From: Gracilariopsis chorda
Taxonomy: Eukaryota; Rhodophyta; Florideophyceae; Gracilariales; Gracilariaceae
Direction: 5' to 3'
NCBI GenBank assembly: GCA_003194525.1
Contig: NBIV01000009.1
Location: forward strand, 310,001 to 374,000
Length of the DNA: 64,000 bases
Shown here: positions 32,322-42,427 of the stretch, in pieces
Position numbering within the stretch: position 1 is the stretch's first letter
How the letters are laid out: every line of letters starts with the position of its first letter
The notes under the pieces: generated by a model
What the model saw: only the letters and a program-made list of their open reading frames with translations
Told to the model about the DNA's origin: nothing
The model's database searches: none
Program-made: the position numbers and the translations under genes

Positions 32322-33368
32322 TTATGGCTCCATACAATCAAGTATATGACCACGATCAGTATCGATTGCCAAAGTGTGGTAGACACCCCCAGTTCCATGC
32401 AGGGTAAGAAGATAGACACCAGCAGGAAGATAAACAACATCTGTGAGACGAATCGAGTGACCATGTCCATGAACCCTTTGAAGGTTTGCATCACGCTGAG
32501 AAAGGTGTTTTTGTAAATCACGGAGGTCTCGAATCCGAGGCGCGGGGATACCAAACTGCTCAAAAGCATTCTGATAACCTCGGAACCTTTCCCAGTAATC
32601 ATGACAAACAGAAGCGTGGAGGGCATGCAACCCATTGCATAACGCTGTGGGTAGACATAAACCAGTCTCGTCCCGGAAGCGAATGGGCTGCACGTGAGAT
32701 AGCTCGTAATCCCTAAGGGTGGGATTGGGCTCTCGAGAACGGCCAGTAGACATTCGTAAATAACGTCCTGGGTTCTTGAAGCACCACTCGTCCACCTCGG
32801 AAATTGCCATGATTCGATTATCCGTGCCAAACCTAAAGTTTCCAGATTCGGTCACGGAATGAAACATCGATGCGTTGGAAGGAGTACCGAATATGCGAAG
32901 GGTATACAGATCAATGGCGTGTTCGCGCTGAGTAGCTTCGTCCACACCATAGTAGTATCCATGTTTGAATACTATTTTCTCAATTACCCAAGAGTACCCC
33001 TCAAGTGCGCTATAGTCGACGTTGTCCTTCACGGAAAGCGTCAGCCCTAAACGGTAGAGATCATTGAAAGAGAGCTCCTCCCATGGGGAGTCTTCAAGGA
33101 ACATAAGAATATGCGGATCTAGAAGTTGCCAGAACTCTTCTCTCGTGAACTGACCTTCGTCGCCGTTGGAGCAACGTATGACAAATTGACGTAGCCCTAC
33201 CCGGCCGTCCAGAATCTTCACCTTCTCCACATCACCACGTCGAGAAAACCTCAAGAGAAGATTATCTCTAGGGTTAAATGGAATAGCTTTTATGATTTTC
33301 GTTCCAATGTGATGATATGGAGGGGCTTCGCATACCGTCTTCTTAGCGGTGGGCTTTGTACGAGCCAT
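32322..33368 (-). CDS. antisense ORF in Ty3 element: H3-tail-like N-terminus, papain-like C-terminus
   Basis: An intact 348-codon ORF inside the retrotransposon, on the strand opposite gag-pol, between integrase and the 3' LTR. ATG lies in a good context (AACATGG). The N-terminus after Met is ARTKPTAKKT; histone H3 begins ARTKQTARKS, so seven of the first nine residues match and the other two are Q to P and R to K. Residues 47-84 resemble an SH3-like or chromo-like barrel (VEKVKILDGR). The C-terminal third has Cys238 in GLCLPTAL, His331 in YHTLAID and Asp344 in HILDC, the order and spacing expected for papain-fold or OTU-like peptidases. Function is unknown. It could act on chromatin readers or ubiquitin, which is inference. 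No sequence decay is visible although the integrase is damaged. Confidence 0.7.
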   Translation of the reverse strand: MARTKPTAKKTVCEAPPYHHIGTKIIKAIPFNPRDNLLLRFSRRGDVEKVKILDGRVGLRQFVIRCSNGDEGQFTREEFWQLLDPHILMFLEDSPWEELSFNDLYRLGLTLSVKDNVDYSALEGYSWVIEKIVFKHGYYYGVDEATQREHAIDLYTLRIFGTPSNASMFHSVTESGNFRFGTDNRIMAISEVDEWCFKNPGRYLRMSTGRSREPNPTLRDYELSHVQPIRFRDETGLCLPTALCNGLHALHASVCHDYWERFRGYQNAFEQFGIPAPRIRDLRDLQKHLSQRDANLQRVHGHGHSIRLTDVVYLPAGVYLLTLHGTGGVYHTLAIDTDRGHILDCMEP

Positions 33369-33599
33369 GTTGGTTCTCTTGGTTACTTTAATACTACAAG
33401 TCAGCTTGTATTAAGAGTATACTAGGGGACTTAAACCCCACTTTAGTACGTCTCAATTAATGCAAACGTGTCTTACAGTAAGCTTACAGTAACCTTTATT
33501 AACCAGGATAAGTAACCGCTAGACGAAGTAACCGTTTCTGAAGCCTTGTTCAAGAAGATGTGTACGCTAACCCCAATGCTATGCCGAAAGGTGGTGGCG

Positions 33600-33850
33600 C
33601 AAAGCGCAAAGCGCAGAGCGCAGAGCGCAAGGCAGGGCGTGGCGGAGCAGGCAGTGCAGGGCGTGGCGGAGCAGGCAGTGCAGGGCGTGGTGGAGCAGGC
33701 AGAGCGAAAATGCCGCGTCGGGGCGTGGTGGAGCAGGCAGAGCGAAAATGCCGCGTCGGGGCGTGGCGGAGCAGGCAGTGCAGGGCGTGGCGGAGCAGGC
33801 AGTGCAGGGCGTGGTGGAGCAGGCAGAGCGAGGATGGAGCGTCGGTGCGC
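33600..33850. repeat. GC-rich minisatellite, 24-bp units plus a longer variant
   Basis: Units GGGCGTGGCGGAGCAGGCAG plus TGCA alternate with a variant GGGCGTGGTGGAGCAGGCAG plus AGCGAAAATGCCGCGTC. The array is open in several frames on both strands, which creates long Ala/Gly/Arg or Pro/Ala ORFs that are not genes. It lies just ahead of the 3' LTR. Confidence 0.9.
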
Positions 33851-33993
33851 CGCGAAGCATGCAGTGCGAAGATGGCGCGTTGGGGCGAGGCGAGGACGCA
33901 AAATGATGTCGGAATGACGGGAGAGAAGAGGTAAGCAAGAGAAAACAAAGTACGCTGATATAGCCGCCCGTCGCGGCCGCTTAGGAGGCGGAC

Positions 33994-34163
33994 TGTAGAG
34001 GCTGTCCACGTGGACGGACTTGGCTGGCGCGTATGGCACGCCAACCTTTATGAAGACGTCTGATTGGCCCTCCAGCGATCTCGCTGGAGGGCCAGAGTCA
34101 ATAAAAGCCAGCCCCTCCCCCCTTCCCATCCGAAGGGGGAGGCAAGCCGCTTTGTTGCTTTCA
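33994..34163 (+). repeat. 3' LTR (170 bp)
   Basis: 98% identical to the 5' LTR; followed by the TGTAC duplication at 34,164-34,168. The CACGTG palindrome (34,004-34,015) and 14-bp hairpin (34,065-34,094) are kept. The substitution GCCAGCC to GCCAACC breaks an 8-bp inverted repeat present in the 5' LTR. Confidence 0.92.
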
Positions 34164-34168
34164 TGTAC

Positions 34169-35228
34169 CATGAACCGAAAGTGCGAGGTGGAGATGGGGC
34201 GTGAAGCGAAAAAAGAAGAACATGCTGTTTTTTGGGGTGCTGTACGGATATGCGCTGTTCTTCTTCTTTTTTATGGGCACACATTACCTGATTACGGCAT
34301 TGTGGTAGAATCTAACTCTACAGGGGAGCTTTTGTTCGTCTAGCATGCTAAACTCTATGTACGTAAAGCTCCTCGGAAAGAAAGATTTTCTCTGTCCCGT
34401 AGTACCAATCTCTATTCATGTCCCGGGAATGTAGCCCATGACTGCTGCTTGCTCTCACCTTGCAGCAGCCGTGTTGCGCTCACTAGCTGCTATCTCGGAA
34501 CATGGAAAGATTAGTACTAAGCTTCTACGGGAAGACCCGAGATCGGATCCATTTCGTTCTGACGCGACTCGCCTTTTCCATTCTTTTCTCTGCTATTCCT
34601 TCCCTTTCCACCGCAGGACGTCAGCTAAGGGGCACACCACGACAAGGCGGATTCCCATATGCCTCGTTTTCGTCGTCTAGAAGCACTAACGACGTTCTAC
34701 CCACCCTTTCCTCTTTACCCTTGGCGATTTCGGGTAGTTGAACCGACCTAACACACGTGCTTTTCTTCAATCTTGGCGCAAGTTCCGTAAAAACCCTGTA
34801 AACCCATTCAGATCCTTGTACAGGCGGGCCTGTTTTCTTCCATTATCCACGCGATGCTGAGATGCTGAGTGAGGTAAGACTGCCGCCTCAGTTTCCGTAG
34901 GAAACTCCTGACCCTTCCGAGAAAACTCAGGGAAAGACTGGCAAGACCTTCCGGGAAGCGCCTGCGTCGTGCCTACCGTTTCGCACAGCTTAGCGTGGGC
35001 CTTTTCTGGACAGTGCCACCCAGGTCGCTTGGGGACGTCGGTCTGCCGACTGCCTGGTCACTTTTAGAGACATCCCAGGTCGACGAAGGCGACCAGTCCG
35101 CCGATCGCCTGGGCGAGTTTAATGACATCCCGGGTCATATGGGCTGTTAATATGGGCTTAACCTGCGGGAGTGAGGAGAGAAGAGAATGCACCAACATCC
35201 TGTTGGAGTTGGAGTTGATGTTGTGGTG
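34169..35228. other. intergenic, nothing recognised
   Basis: No supported gene. It contains a duplicated imperfect block around 35,040-35,120 (CCAGGTCG...GGCGA / CCCGGGTCA). Confidence 0.35.
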
Positions 35229-36392
35229 TTATTTGAATATTGAGAAGCCAACTTCTGCCATTATCAGCGTAGTTCTTAGGGAGTTTATAGATTCCCAGTG
35301 GCCATGTATAGGGATCTGTTCGACTGATTTCCCAAGAACGAATTGTTCGGTGGCTTTACCGATACGCGTAGAATGCGGCGTGAGCTTGGCGTGTCCAAGG
35401 TTGTAAAGCATAGCGAAGTTTTTAACCTTCTGAAGATAGGATCAATACGAGAGTTTAGAGACAAAAGATGATGCTGTACGATAGCAAAGGCGGTAGGTTG
35501 ATAGGACCATAGGACCTAAATGGCTTCTATGTCAAAGATGGGAACAAATTGTTATCTACCGGTACTACGTGACGTCCTGGCGTCTGGAATATTGACACCT
35601 GTTGCATTCGGATCGTATGCGGCAATTCGTACATCCCCGGGAAACAAAAACTGATCCCAGCGAGAACGTAGCGCTTCTGAAACACGTAAAAAGCCTGAAA
35701 AGGAGAGCAGTAGAACAGCAGCAGATTCCGAGTCACCCGAGTGCAGAAATGACCATGCAAAGGTGAACACCATTTCCTTTGTAAATGGGGCTGAACTTTG
35801 AGAAGGGCCAAGTCTTTTCCAGCCTTGAATGCATTTTCGTGACAGTCCGATGTGAATTTGAGACATGGAAACATTAGTGAAAGCATGCAAAGGAGGTTGC
35901 TGATTTCCTGGCGTACACCGGGTCTAGGATTGTTGGCATGTTTGTGCTGGATGTACTGAGCAATATGTTTTGTTGGGTGGAAAAGGATATGGAAGAGGAT
36001 ATATGGTGGTTTTCTTCAAAGAATACTTCTTGGGATGCAAGGAATAAAGAATGTTGGACTGTTGGACACTCAGATGGGGCTGATGCTAGATGGGACAATG
36101 AACTGAAGTTAGATGGGGGGTTAAAGAAGGTGGAAGCATTTCGTGAGATTTTAACTGGGTTATTATCAACAGCGGAGAAAACATGGTCAAAATTGGTAAC
36201 TCTTGGACTGTTGGGGCCTGTGTTTGGAACGAGCGTGATGGCGTCATAGTACGACATTTTGTGTGCTCTGATGCGCTCGCGCACGAGATGAACGGCAAGA
36301 GATGTCTGGGGAGAGATGGTCTCCGTAAAGCAGCCGCGAAGAGTCCAGAGGAGCGGAGTGGATCGAAGCTTTTCAGAGCCGACTGCGAGCAA
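35229..36392 (-). pseudogene. DIRS-like tyrosine recombinase
   Basis: The minus strand, in at least three frames, reads PFTKEMVFTFAWSFLHSG then LLLSFSGFLRVSEALRSRW (35,552-35,890), the box with the first catalytic Arg. Then LTPHSTRIGKATEQFVLGK and IHGHWES (35,229-35,411) supply the H-x-x-R and H/W boxes. The final catalytic Tyr cannot be placed with confidence. The N-terminal part starts at LLAVGSEKLRSTPLL just after the pol stop in the 182-bp shared segment. Such recombinases integrate circular cDNA of DIRS-like elements. This copy lacks gag and RT, and is truncated. Confidence 0.75.
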
Positions 36393-36507
36393 AGAGACGG
36401 CGCCAGCGGCCTATATTGTTTACTCCGTGCTCACGCTGGCTCCAAAATTTTTCTCAGATCCATTTCGACCGCGCCGCTGCAATAAATCTTCTTCCATAGA
36501 AATACTA
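36326..36507 (-). repeat. 182-bp segment shared with 23,207-23,388
   Basis: Ungapped alignment to the copy beside the RNase H at 23 kb, with the same stop codon position (36,420-36,422). Confidence 0.75.
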
Positions 36508-36654
36508 ATCTTTCTGCAGTACTCCCACTACCATCACCCTACTTTCTCACACTCGAATATTTTCTATGCAACTCCAAAAACTATTATTAAGTTATTCAAG
36601 GACGCCCCTCTACAAAGCCTACAGCCTCTTGTAGAACAGGGTTTTTGATCCGTA

Positions 36655-36905
36655 CCGGCATTGGATGGAAATCTTGCGCATTTCGGGGCGTCTTGTCTTC
36701 ATTATGAAGCAGTACCACATCATCAGATGTTCTCACAAGCTAAAGTGCAACATAGACCTGGCCCATCAAAAAAAAGTTTGTTCGAAAGTCAATTGTCATT
36801 TTATTCAGAGTTTCTCCTTTCCATTTATGCACAGTTGCTACGAATGCCAATCTCATGGAAAACTGTCAACGTTTGATTTTCACATCTGCAAACTCAAAGA
36901 AAAAG
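36655..36905 (-). pseudogene. Helitron Pif1-like helicase, C-terminal piece
   Basis: One frame with two stops reads QFSMRLAFVATVHKWKGETL, then TIDFRT, then GQVYVALxLVRTSDDVVLL. This is the end of the Helitron helicase: the segment after K-R-x-Q-F-P, the H-K-x-Q-G-x-T-L box and motif VI G-Q-x-Y-V-A-L-S-R. It fits directly after the break at 46,526. Confidence 0.8.
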
Positions 36906-36984
36906 TCAATGCCGTGCAGTAAAAAGCTTTAGTGAATTTCCAGATGTTCATCAATGTCCGAAAGTCAAATCAATCCACGAAAAA

Positions 36985-37590
36985 TGCTGGTAACGATAAA
37001 CATCTTTCCACTAAGCAAGTGAGGAATTTGGTACAGCCGGTGGTGAGCACAACTTCCGTAAAATAGGACTTTTATAATCGGCCTAACAGATGAGTTCCTA
37101 TAGGTTGTGGTCTCCCTAATATAGAAGCGGCGTCCGTGGGAATTCTGAAGGAGATCTGCAAGCACCAAGTGGAGAGTGGGTTCACTGGGCTGACAATAAT
37201 CCTTCAGGCGCTGCTATGGGACGCGCTGGGTATGGGCGGCTTAGACACCACACCTAGAGCATGACGTAGTAGTTTACGTGAAGGTGAGTATCACGAGTTT
37301 GAACCAGACGAACTAGAACACGCCTCGAGGGTGCTTGGTTTATTTCCCTGGAGGTGGAACTCCAGCAGTGCACTATATACAGTGCCGCGAGCTGACCTCG
37401 GACGGAAACTATCTACTGTACCCTATAAAAATCTAAGTTAGGTTATTCTACCGAATCGAATTGCAGTCCGCTGGAATCATTCCTCTAGAGTGGTGTCCTA
37501 TGTGGCACCAGTTTAGAATACAGATACTCCGTTAGGACTTTCCCGTAACAGCCCATCCTTAGTAGCGTATGTAATACCCATTGTACTACA
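36985..37590 (-). repeat. chromovirus 3' LTR
   Basis: Directly preceded on the minus strand by the polypurine tract AAGAAAGGGGTTA (37,591-37,603), which fixes the 37,590 edge. It shares GGTTCACTGGGC, GTGGAACTCCAGCAGTGC and GTAACAGCCCATCCTTAG with the other LTR. Confidence 0.85.
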
Positions 37591-38119
37591 TAACCCCTTT
37601 CTTGGATTGCAGCATGTCCTCGAGGTGCATCATTTCTAAGTGTTCGTCTCCCCTGATGATTCTGCGAGTCCTCCAGAAACAGTCCTTGCAGCCGCGAGTC
37701 TTGTTACCTCCATCGCAGGTGCTGTGCTCGCATACGACTTCCTTCCGCATGGCGTCCGTCCAGAACCCCCAAGGCACAGAATCGGCCCTGATCTCACGCG
37801 TATCCAGTCGCGTCCACTCAATCCTGAGGTGTAACTCCTTCCAGTGACCGGGTGCATTTCAGCACCGTTTCTCCACTTCATCGTGCGGGCGATTTTCATA
37901 TCCTCGAGGAACGCCTGAACGCAAAAAGATGAATCGGTTCCGCATTATAGAGCAGCCTACGTCTCCTGCATCCACACGAATTACTCGACTTTTTTGCGGT
38001 AGGCCCATGATTCCTAAAGGACATATACGCGGCAGCATTCTTCTGCAGGTATCTCCCTCCTTTAATGGTGTCAACACACAAATTTCTCCTGCCTTCCTGC
38101 TTTCTTCTTCTCCTTTGGA

Positions 38120-40022
38120 ATGTCTCAAGCTTATAATGATCAATCGTCGACCCCCGTGGATCCTCAAGTGTACCACAACTCTACTGGTGCGCCACTCCGG
38201 CCAGAAGAGCATCTCGGTCACCGTTCCACTCGGGTTTTTGTGCCTTTTCACGATCAGCAGGTCACCCTACCGTGCTCCGTCGGTGAATATATCCATGTCT
38301 TTTGCACAGTACCCTCAGGTGGAGCGTTTTCGTGGTGTTCCTGAAACTCCTTGGAGTGAGGACAAACGTAACAGTGGTGATTTGTATCGCTCTCATTGGG
38401 TCCACGTTCCGGGGTATACCGATAACACTCCTACAACGGTGGGGTACTGCCATAACCCCTACCTGAGGCGTATCGAGGAACGCAAAAAGCAGTCGCGTCT
38501 GCAACTTCTCCTTCAGAAGGAATAAATTTACCATGCATAGCACCGTCCTGGCAGAATCTCAGATGGCTGCTCTCCTCTAGCGTTGCTTCCTTTTGACCCT
38601 CCCTATGACGGCTTCTATTGGTTAGACCGCAGTAACTGGGGTAACAACTCCCCGGAAAAAAACCGTATCAGGAACACCTTTGGATTCTTATTCGAATTGC
38701 ACAACAAAGAGTTCCATGATATGCCTTCACGTCAGCGTTCCAAATACTACGCCCCCATCGTAAACTCCCGGAGGGACCATTGGGTGTCGTCTCACCTGAG
38801 CGTGGCGACGCCAATCGTTTTTTCATATCACACCTCTGAGGTACTGGGTACCCACGGCTCTTTGAGGGGTTTCGTTATGTTGATTGACCATACGGAGTTC
38901 GCTGTGGGGGCCCTTATGGCGTACCTTCAGGCGCTAGACGACGGTTTCCTCTCCTATACGTGGAGTTCTAATGGTTTTCTCTACTGGGAATCGTCATACC
39001 AACCTACACCGTGTCGTTTACTTCCCCTTTCGGGGACCATGATCCGGTATATCCGCTCCTCGGGTATCCAAAACCTTGCCAGAGGCACCACGTGGAGTGC
39101 GGACGAAGCATAGGCTCTTCTTGATTACAACCTTCAGATGGACTTGTCTGAAACCCAGGGTTTCCTGTTGTATGACTATGGGAAAGACAGGTTCTACCCC
39201 ATCAGGCGAAATCCGAACGGTGACGATGACGGACAGGCATATGTTGCCATTCCCCACCATATTGAAGGGAGGGCGTCTAAGGTGCCACGAGTGCAGGTCT
39301 TCGATTCTGATCCTCATGTGGAGAGTCCGTCGATCTACACACCAGTTCCTTCGCCGGTTGGAGGATTAGCGGTAGCCCCTGCAGTTAGTGGTTATACTTC
39401 TCCTACTCCTGCGGTTGATGCTGCTGCAGCTTCTGTCACTTTCACTCCGGCATCAGTGCCTGCGGTCCCTGCGGTGGGGATGGATGTTTCGCCTATGGAG
39501 GGGGATGCGATCGCTCCTGCCCCAGTGGGTCCAACGACCTCGGTTCTTTTGGCTCCTGAGGTTCAGCCCGCATTGAGTAGTATGCTACTGCCGGCTTCTT
39601 CTTTACCTCCTGTGTCGGCGCCTGCGGCCGTTTCTCTGGCTCCTCCGTCTCCATAGCCTCCGGTGGCTGGATTTGCTTCTCCTATCCAGGCTAGAGCATC
39701 TGCACCAATGGTGGTATCTGCAGCTCTTTCGGTGGTTGCTACCACCCTCGAGTTACCAGAGGGTGCGATGGCAGTCTTCTTTCAGGAGTTGGGGCAAGCC
39801 TGCCTGATGATGGGCATCAGTGCACCAGCTTCTCCCGTTCAGGCTATGCGCAAAGCTTGCAGCTGGGTGCTGGAGCTCCAGAAGGCGCGTACGGATAACG
39901 ATTCCCTGAGGGCGATGAGTGACAGCCTGGAGGAGTTCATCGATAGCCAGGCCATGGTGGCAAAGGTGCGCTTGGATGCGGAATATGCAGCGCACGCGTT
40001 CGCGGGCACCTTTAGGCAGTGA
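38120..40022 (+). pseudogene. antisense accessory gene of the chromovirus
   Basis: Plus-strand coding signal opposite to pol, between the chromodomain and 3' LTR. It starts MSQAYNDQSSTP at 38,120, shifts frame near 38,300, then stays in one frame to 40,022, interrupted only by stops at 38,523-38,525, about 38,577, 39,111-39,113 and 39,654-39,656. Parts: a basic/aromatic N-terminal half (SHWVHVPGYTDN, FYWLDRSNWGNN), a globular middle (SYHTSEVLGTHG, FLLYDYGKDRFYP), a 130-residue Pro/Ala/Val/Ser linker, and a coiled-coil-like C-terminus (ELQKARTDNDSLRAMSDSLE). A hydrophobic segment, VLAAASLVTSIAGAVLAYDF, lies just upstream (37,640-37,834) in the frame of the first part. Family not recognised. 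The relatively few stops in 1.9 kb indicate past selection. Confidence 0.6.
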
Positions 40023-40269
40023 AATAGCCTGCACGAACCTAGTTAGTAAATTCAACAAATTTATCCCTCAGGTGGTGCAGCAGTTCTATCTAAGGTTAGT
40101 GTTAAAGTGTGACCATTATTTTCTATAGGTGCGAAAAGAAACGAAAAGAAACCTGTAGGGTCGTAAAATGTGTGTCTCCTGTAGGTGAGGAAAGTGGGGA
40201 TAGAACATTGTGAGTCACTCGCTTTCTTAAACGAAAACGCCTACGAGAAGTTGCGGTTTCGCTCCAGTT

Positions 40270-42390
40270 TGGCGTGGTAACGCCTGAATAAGTTCTACGG
40301 GATGTGTTCCGGAGGTTCTTCCGTATCACCTGCTGAGGTGTAGCCGTACCATCTGATGTGGTACTTGATTACTGAACGGGTTTGACGGTGCGACAAGATG
40401 TGGTTCACCGCAGATAGGTTCACCCTGGGGTGTCGAGAGTACGTCTGGGGTATCCTGTGGAGTGTTTCCAAAAGCAGGGGCATCTTCATTCATGGAAGAG
40501 CTATGCGGGTCCGCCAATACTACCTTAATTGAACGGGGCATGCCCGGTCTTGTTGCTGGCATCGCCTGCGGAGGAGAATGAGCAGTGGATGGCTGCTGAG
40601 GTCGTTTCCGTGGGAGAGGCTCTGGGACTTTTGTCACACGGTCTCCTGAGACGATGTACCGGAGCCCGCCTACCTCGGTGGCAATCGTATCTTTATAGCT
40701 GGCAAGGACCTTGTAGGGCATTAAATGATTTGGTGCCCATTTACAGGTGACGTCTGGTGGCTCTTCTGATGTCTCCTGGGGTTTGTCGAGGAATATTACA
40801 TCCCCTTTCAGGTGTGGGCCTTGCTTCACCCTCAGGTAGAAATCCTGTTTGAATCTCCTTTGAGAGGCGGTAAACCTAGCCTCCGCAAGCCCAAGTGCGT
40901 TCTGATACCGCCTGACGGGTGCCCCTTTTTATTGGGCTGCTGTAGGCGCCTGGGGAACGTCTGAATCGTGCGCAGTGGCGCGCATGGCAGTCACGGCGTT
41001 TGGTGGGATCCGTGACAGGACTAGATTGAACGTTGAAGTCGCTGTTGGGCGGTGCACTTGAAGGTTATAGGCATACGTGAGCAGGTCCACATACGCGTCC
41101 CAATCCTTCTGGTGGGCCACAATGTAGTGTCTTAACCTCGAGGCGATGGTTTTTTTGAAGCTCTCTGCTTGGCCATTCGTCTGTGGATGATAAGCAATGG
41201 AAAACAGCCTTTTGATCCCCAGCATTCTTGAGATGGACCCGAAGAATTTCGCCGCAACCAGTATCCGTGAGGAGGTAGAAGGGTATCCCGTACGCGTAGA
41301 CCCAATTCTCCAGAAAGGCGTCGGCAATAACTCCAGCCGTAGTGCTCTTCAGAGGAATGGCGCGGAAGAGCTTCGAAAACCGGTCGATGGTAACCAGGAT
41401 ATAACAGTATCCTCTCCCCGATTTCGGTAAACAGCCCGGTATATCCATGGCCACAAAGTGTAAAGGACCTGAAGGAGGAAACAAATTTAAGGGGCTTCTA
41501 TACTTCCTTATGTTATCCCTAGTGGCGGCGCATGAACGGCAGTCCGCCACTGTTTGGAAAGCATCGTTGGACATGTGTGGCCAACAGAACTCTCTCCTCG
41601 CAGTTAAATAGATACGGGAACTACCGGGGTGTCCTGCGAGGCGCAGATAATGCGAAAGATACAGAACACTAGCCCGCAGGTTGGCCGGGACCAAATTTTG
41701 GAATGCACCATCAAGGAATGCGCGGCGCATCAACACGCCATCCCGGTCTCCATCGAATAGAGATGTGGTGGGTCCAACAGTGGCGATTTTCTCCTTACAG
41801 AAAGGATCTGAGCTTTTTTCTTTCAAGAATTCGACCATAGTTATGGGGAGTACTTCCTTCTTCTCCTCAACTAGGGCCATCAACTCAGAAATACCAGCAT
41901 ATTTTCCGCTGGGGTTATTACATTCCACAGAATCTCCTGCAGGTTTGCTTCGTTTCTCCGTGCCACATAGGGCGTATTGCCACTTCACCTTAGACAGGAG
42001 TATGTCCACTGCCTGCTGGAATTTGGCGGGGGCATTATTCATTCCGAAAGGCATTCTTAGGAATCTGAATATGCCACCGTGGGTGGTGAACGTTGTCTTG
42101 TCCTTATCGGATTCGTCCATCTTGAATTGCCAGTATCCACTATTGGCGTTCATAGTAAAGATTACCGAGGCATCGCCTAAGTAGTCGATACATTCATCCA
42201 TGCGGGGTATCGGGTAGGAATCTAGCACAGTTACCTCATTCAGGCGCCTGTAATCGATACAAAACCTCAGGGATTCATCTTTTGTCTTGACAAATACCGC
42301 TGGGGAGGCCTATTTGGAGGTGGACGGCTCAATCGCGCTCTTTTTCAACATGCGTTGGATCTCCTAACGCTCGAAATCACGTGCACGGGG
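40270..42390 (-). pseudogene. chromovirus RT (truncated), integrase and chromodomain
   Basis: RT begins KSAIEPSTSK, with stops in this part (TSKW to TSK-stop), and continues RFCIDYRRLN, NANSGYWQFKM and MPFGMNNAPAKFQ. After KVKWQYAL it jumps in frame to the pre-integrase linker SELMALVEEKKEVLPITM, so the catalytic Y-x-D-D, thumb and whole RNase H are missing. Integrase follows: H-x6-H, C-R-S-C, AMDIPG, LLTDTG, then a frameshift near 41,266, SIAYHPQTNGQAE. A chromodomain closes it (about 40,297-40,420): VIKYHIRWYGYTSAGDTEEP, where the usual T-W-E-P is T-E-E-P. Replication-defective on its own. Confidence 0.8.
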
Positions 42391-42427
42391 TCCGGCTCTC
42401 CTTGGGAGTTGATTTACCGGTTTCATC

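Larger units (their letters stand above)
27112..34163 (+). mobile_element. complete Ty3-type LTR retrotransposon, 7,052 bp
   Basis: Bounded by 170-bp direct LTRs (27,112-27,281 and 33,994-34,163) that start TGTAGAGG and end TTTCA, with a TGTAC duplication on both sides. The LTRs differ at 3 of 170 positions, so the insertion is young. Order: LTR, primer binding site, gag-protease, RT-RNase H-integrase on the plus strand, an intact antisense ORF, a minisatellite, LTR. Confidence 0.93.

Noticed and set aside
32246..32830. 194-codon minus ORF with membrane-like segments overlapping the antisense gene
   Set aside because: Alternative frame of the antisense ORF; hydrophobicity follows from reading it out of frame.
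33600..33850. CRISPR-like array
   Set aside because: Units are contiguous with no unique spacers, in a eukaryotic transposon; it is a minisatellite.
33473..34171. 232-codon minus ORF and plus-strand Ala/Gly/Arg ORFs
   Set aside because: Produced by the minisatellite and the LTR, open in several frames at once.
36661..36922. plus-strand ORFs of 71-85 codons
   Set aside because: Opposite strand of the Helitron helicase C-terminal motifs.
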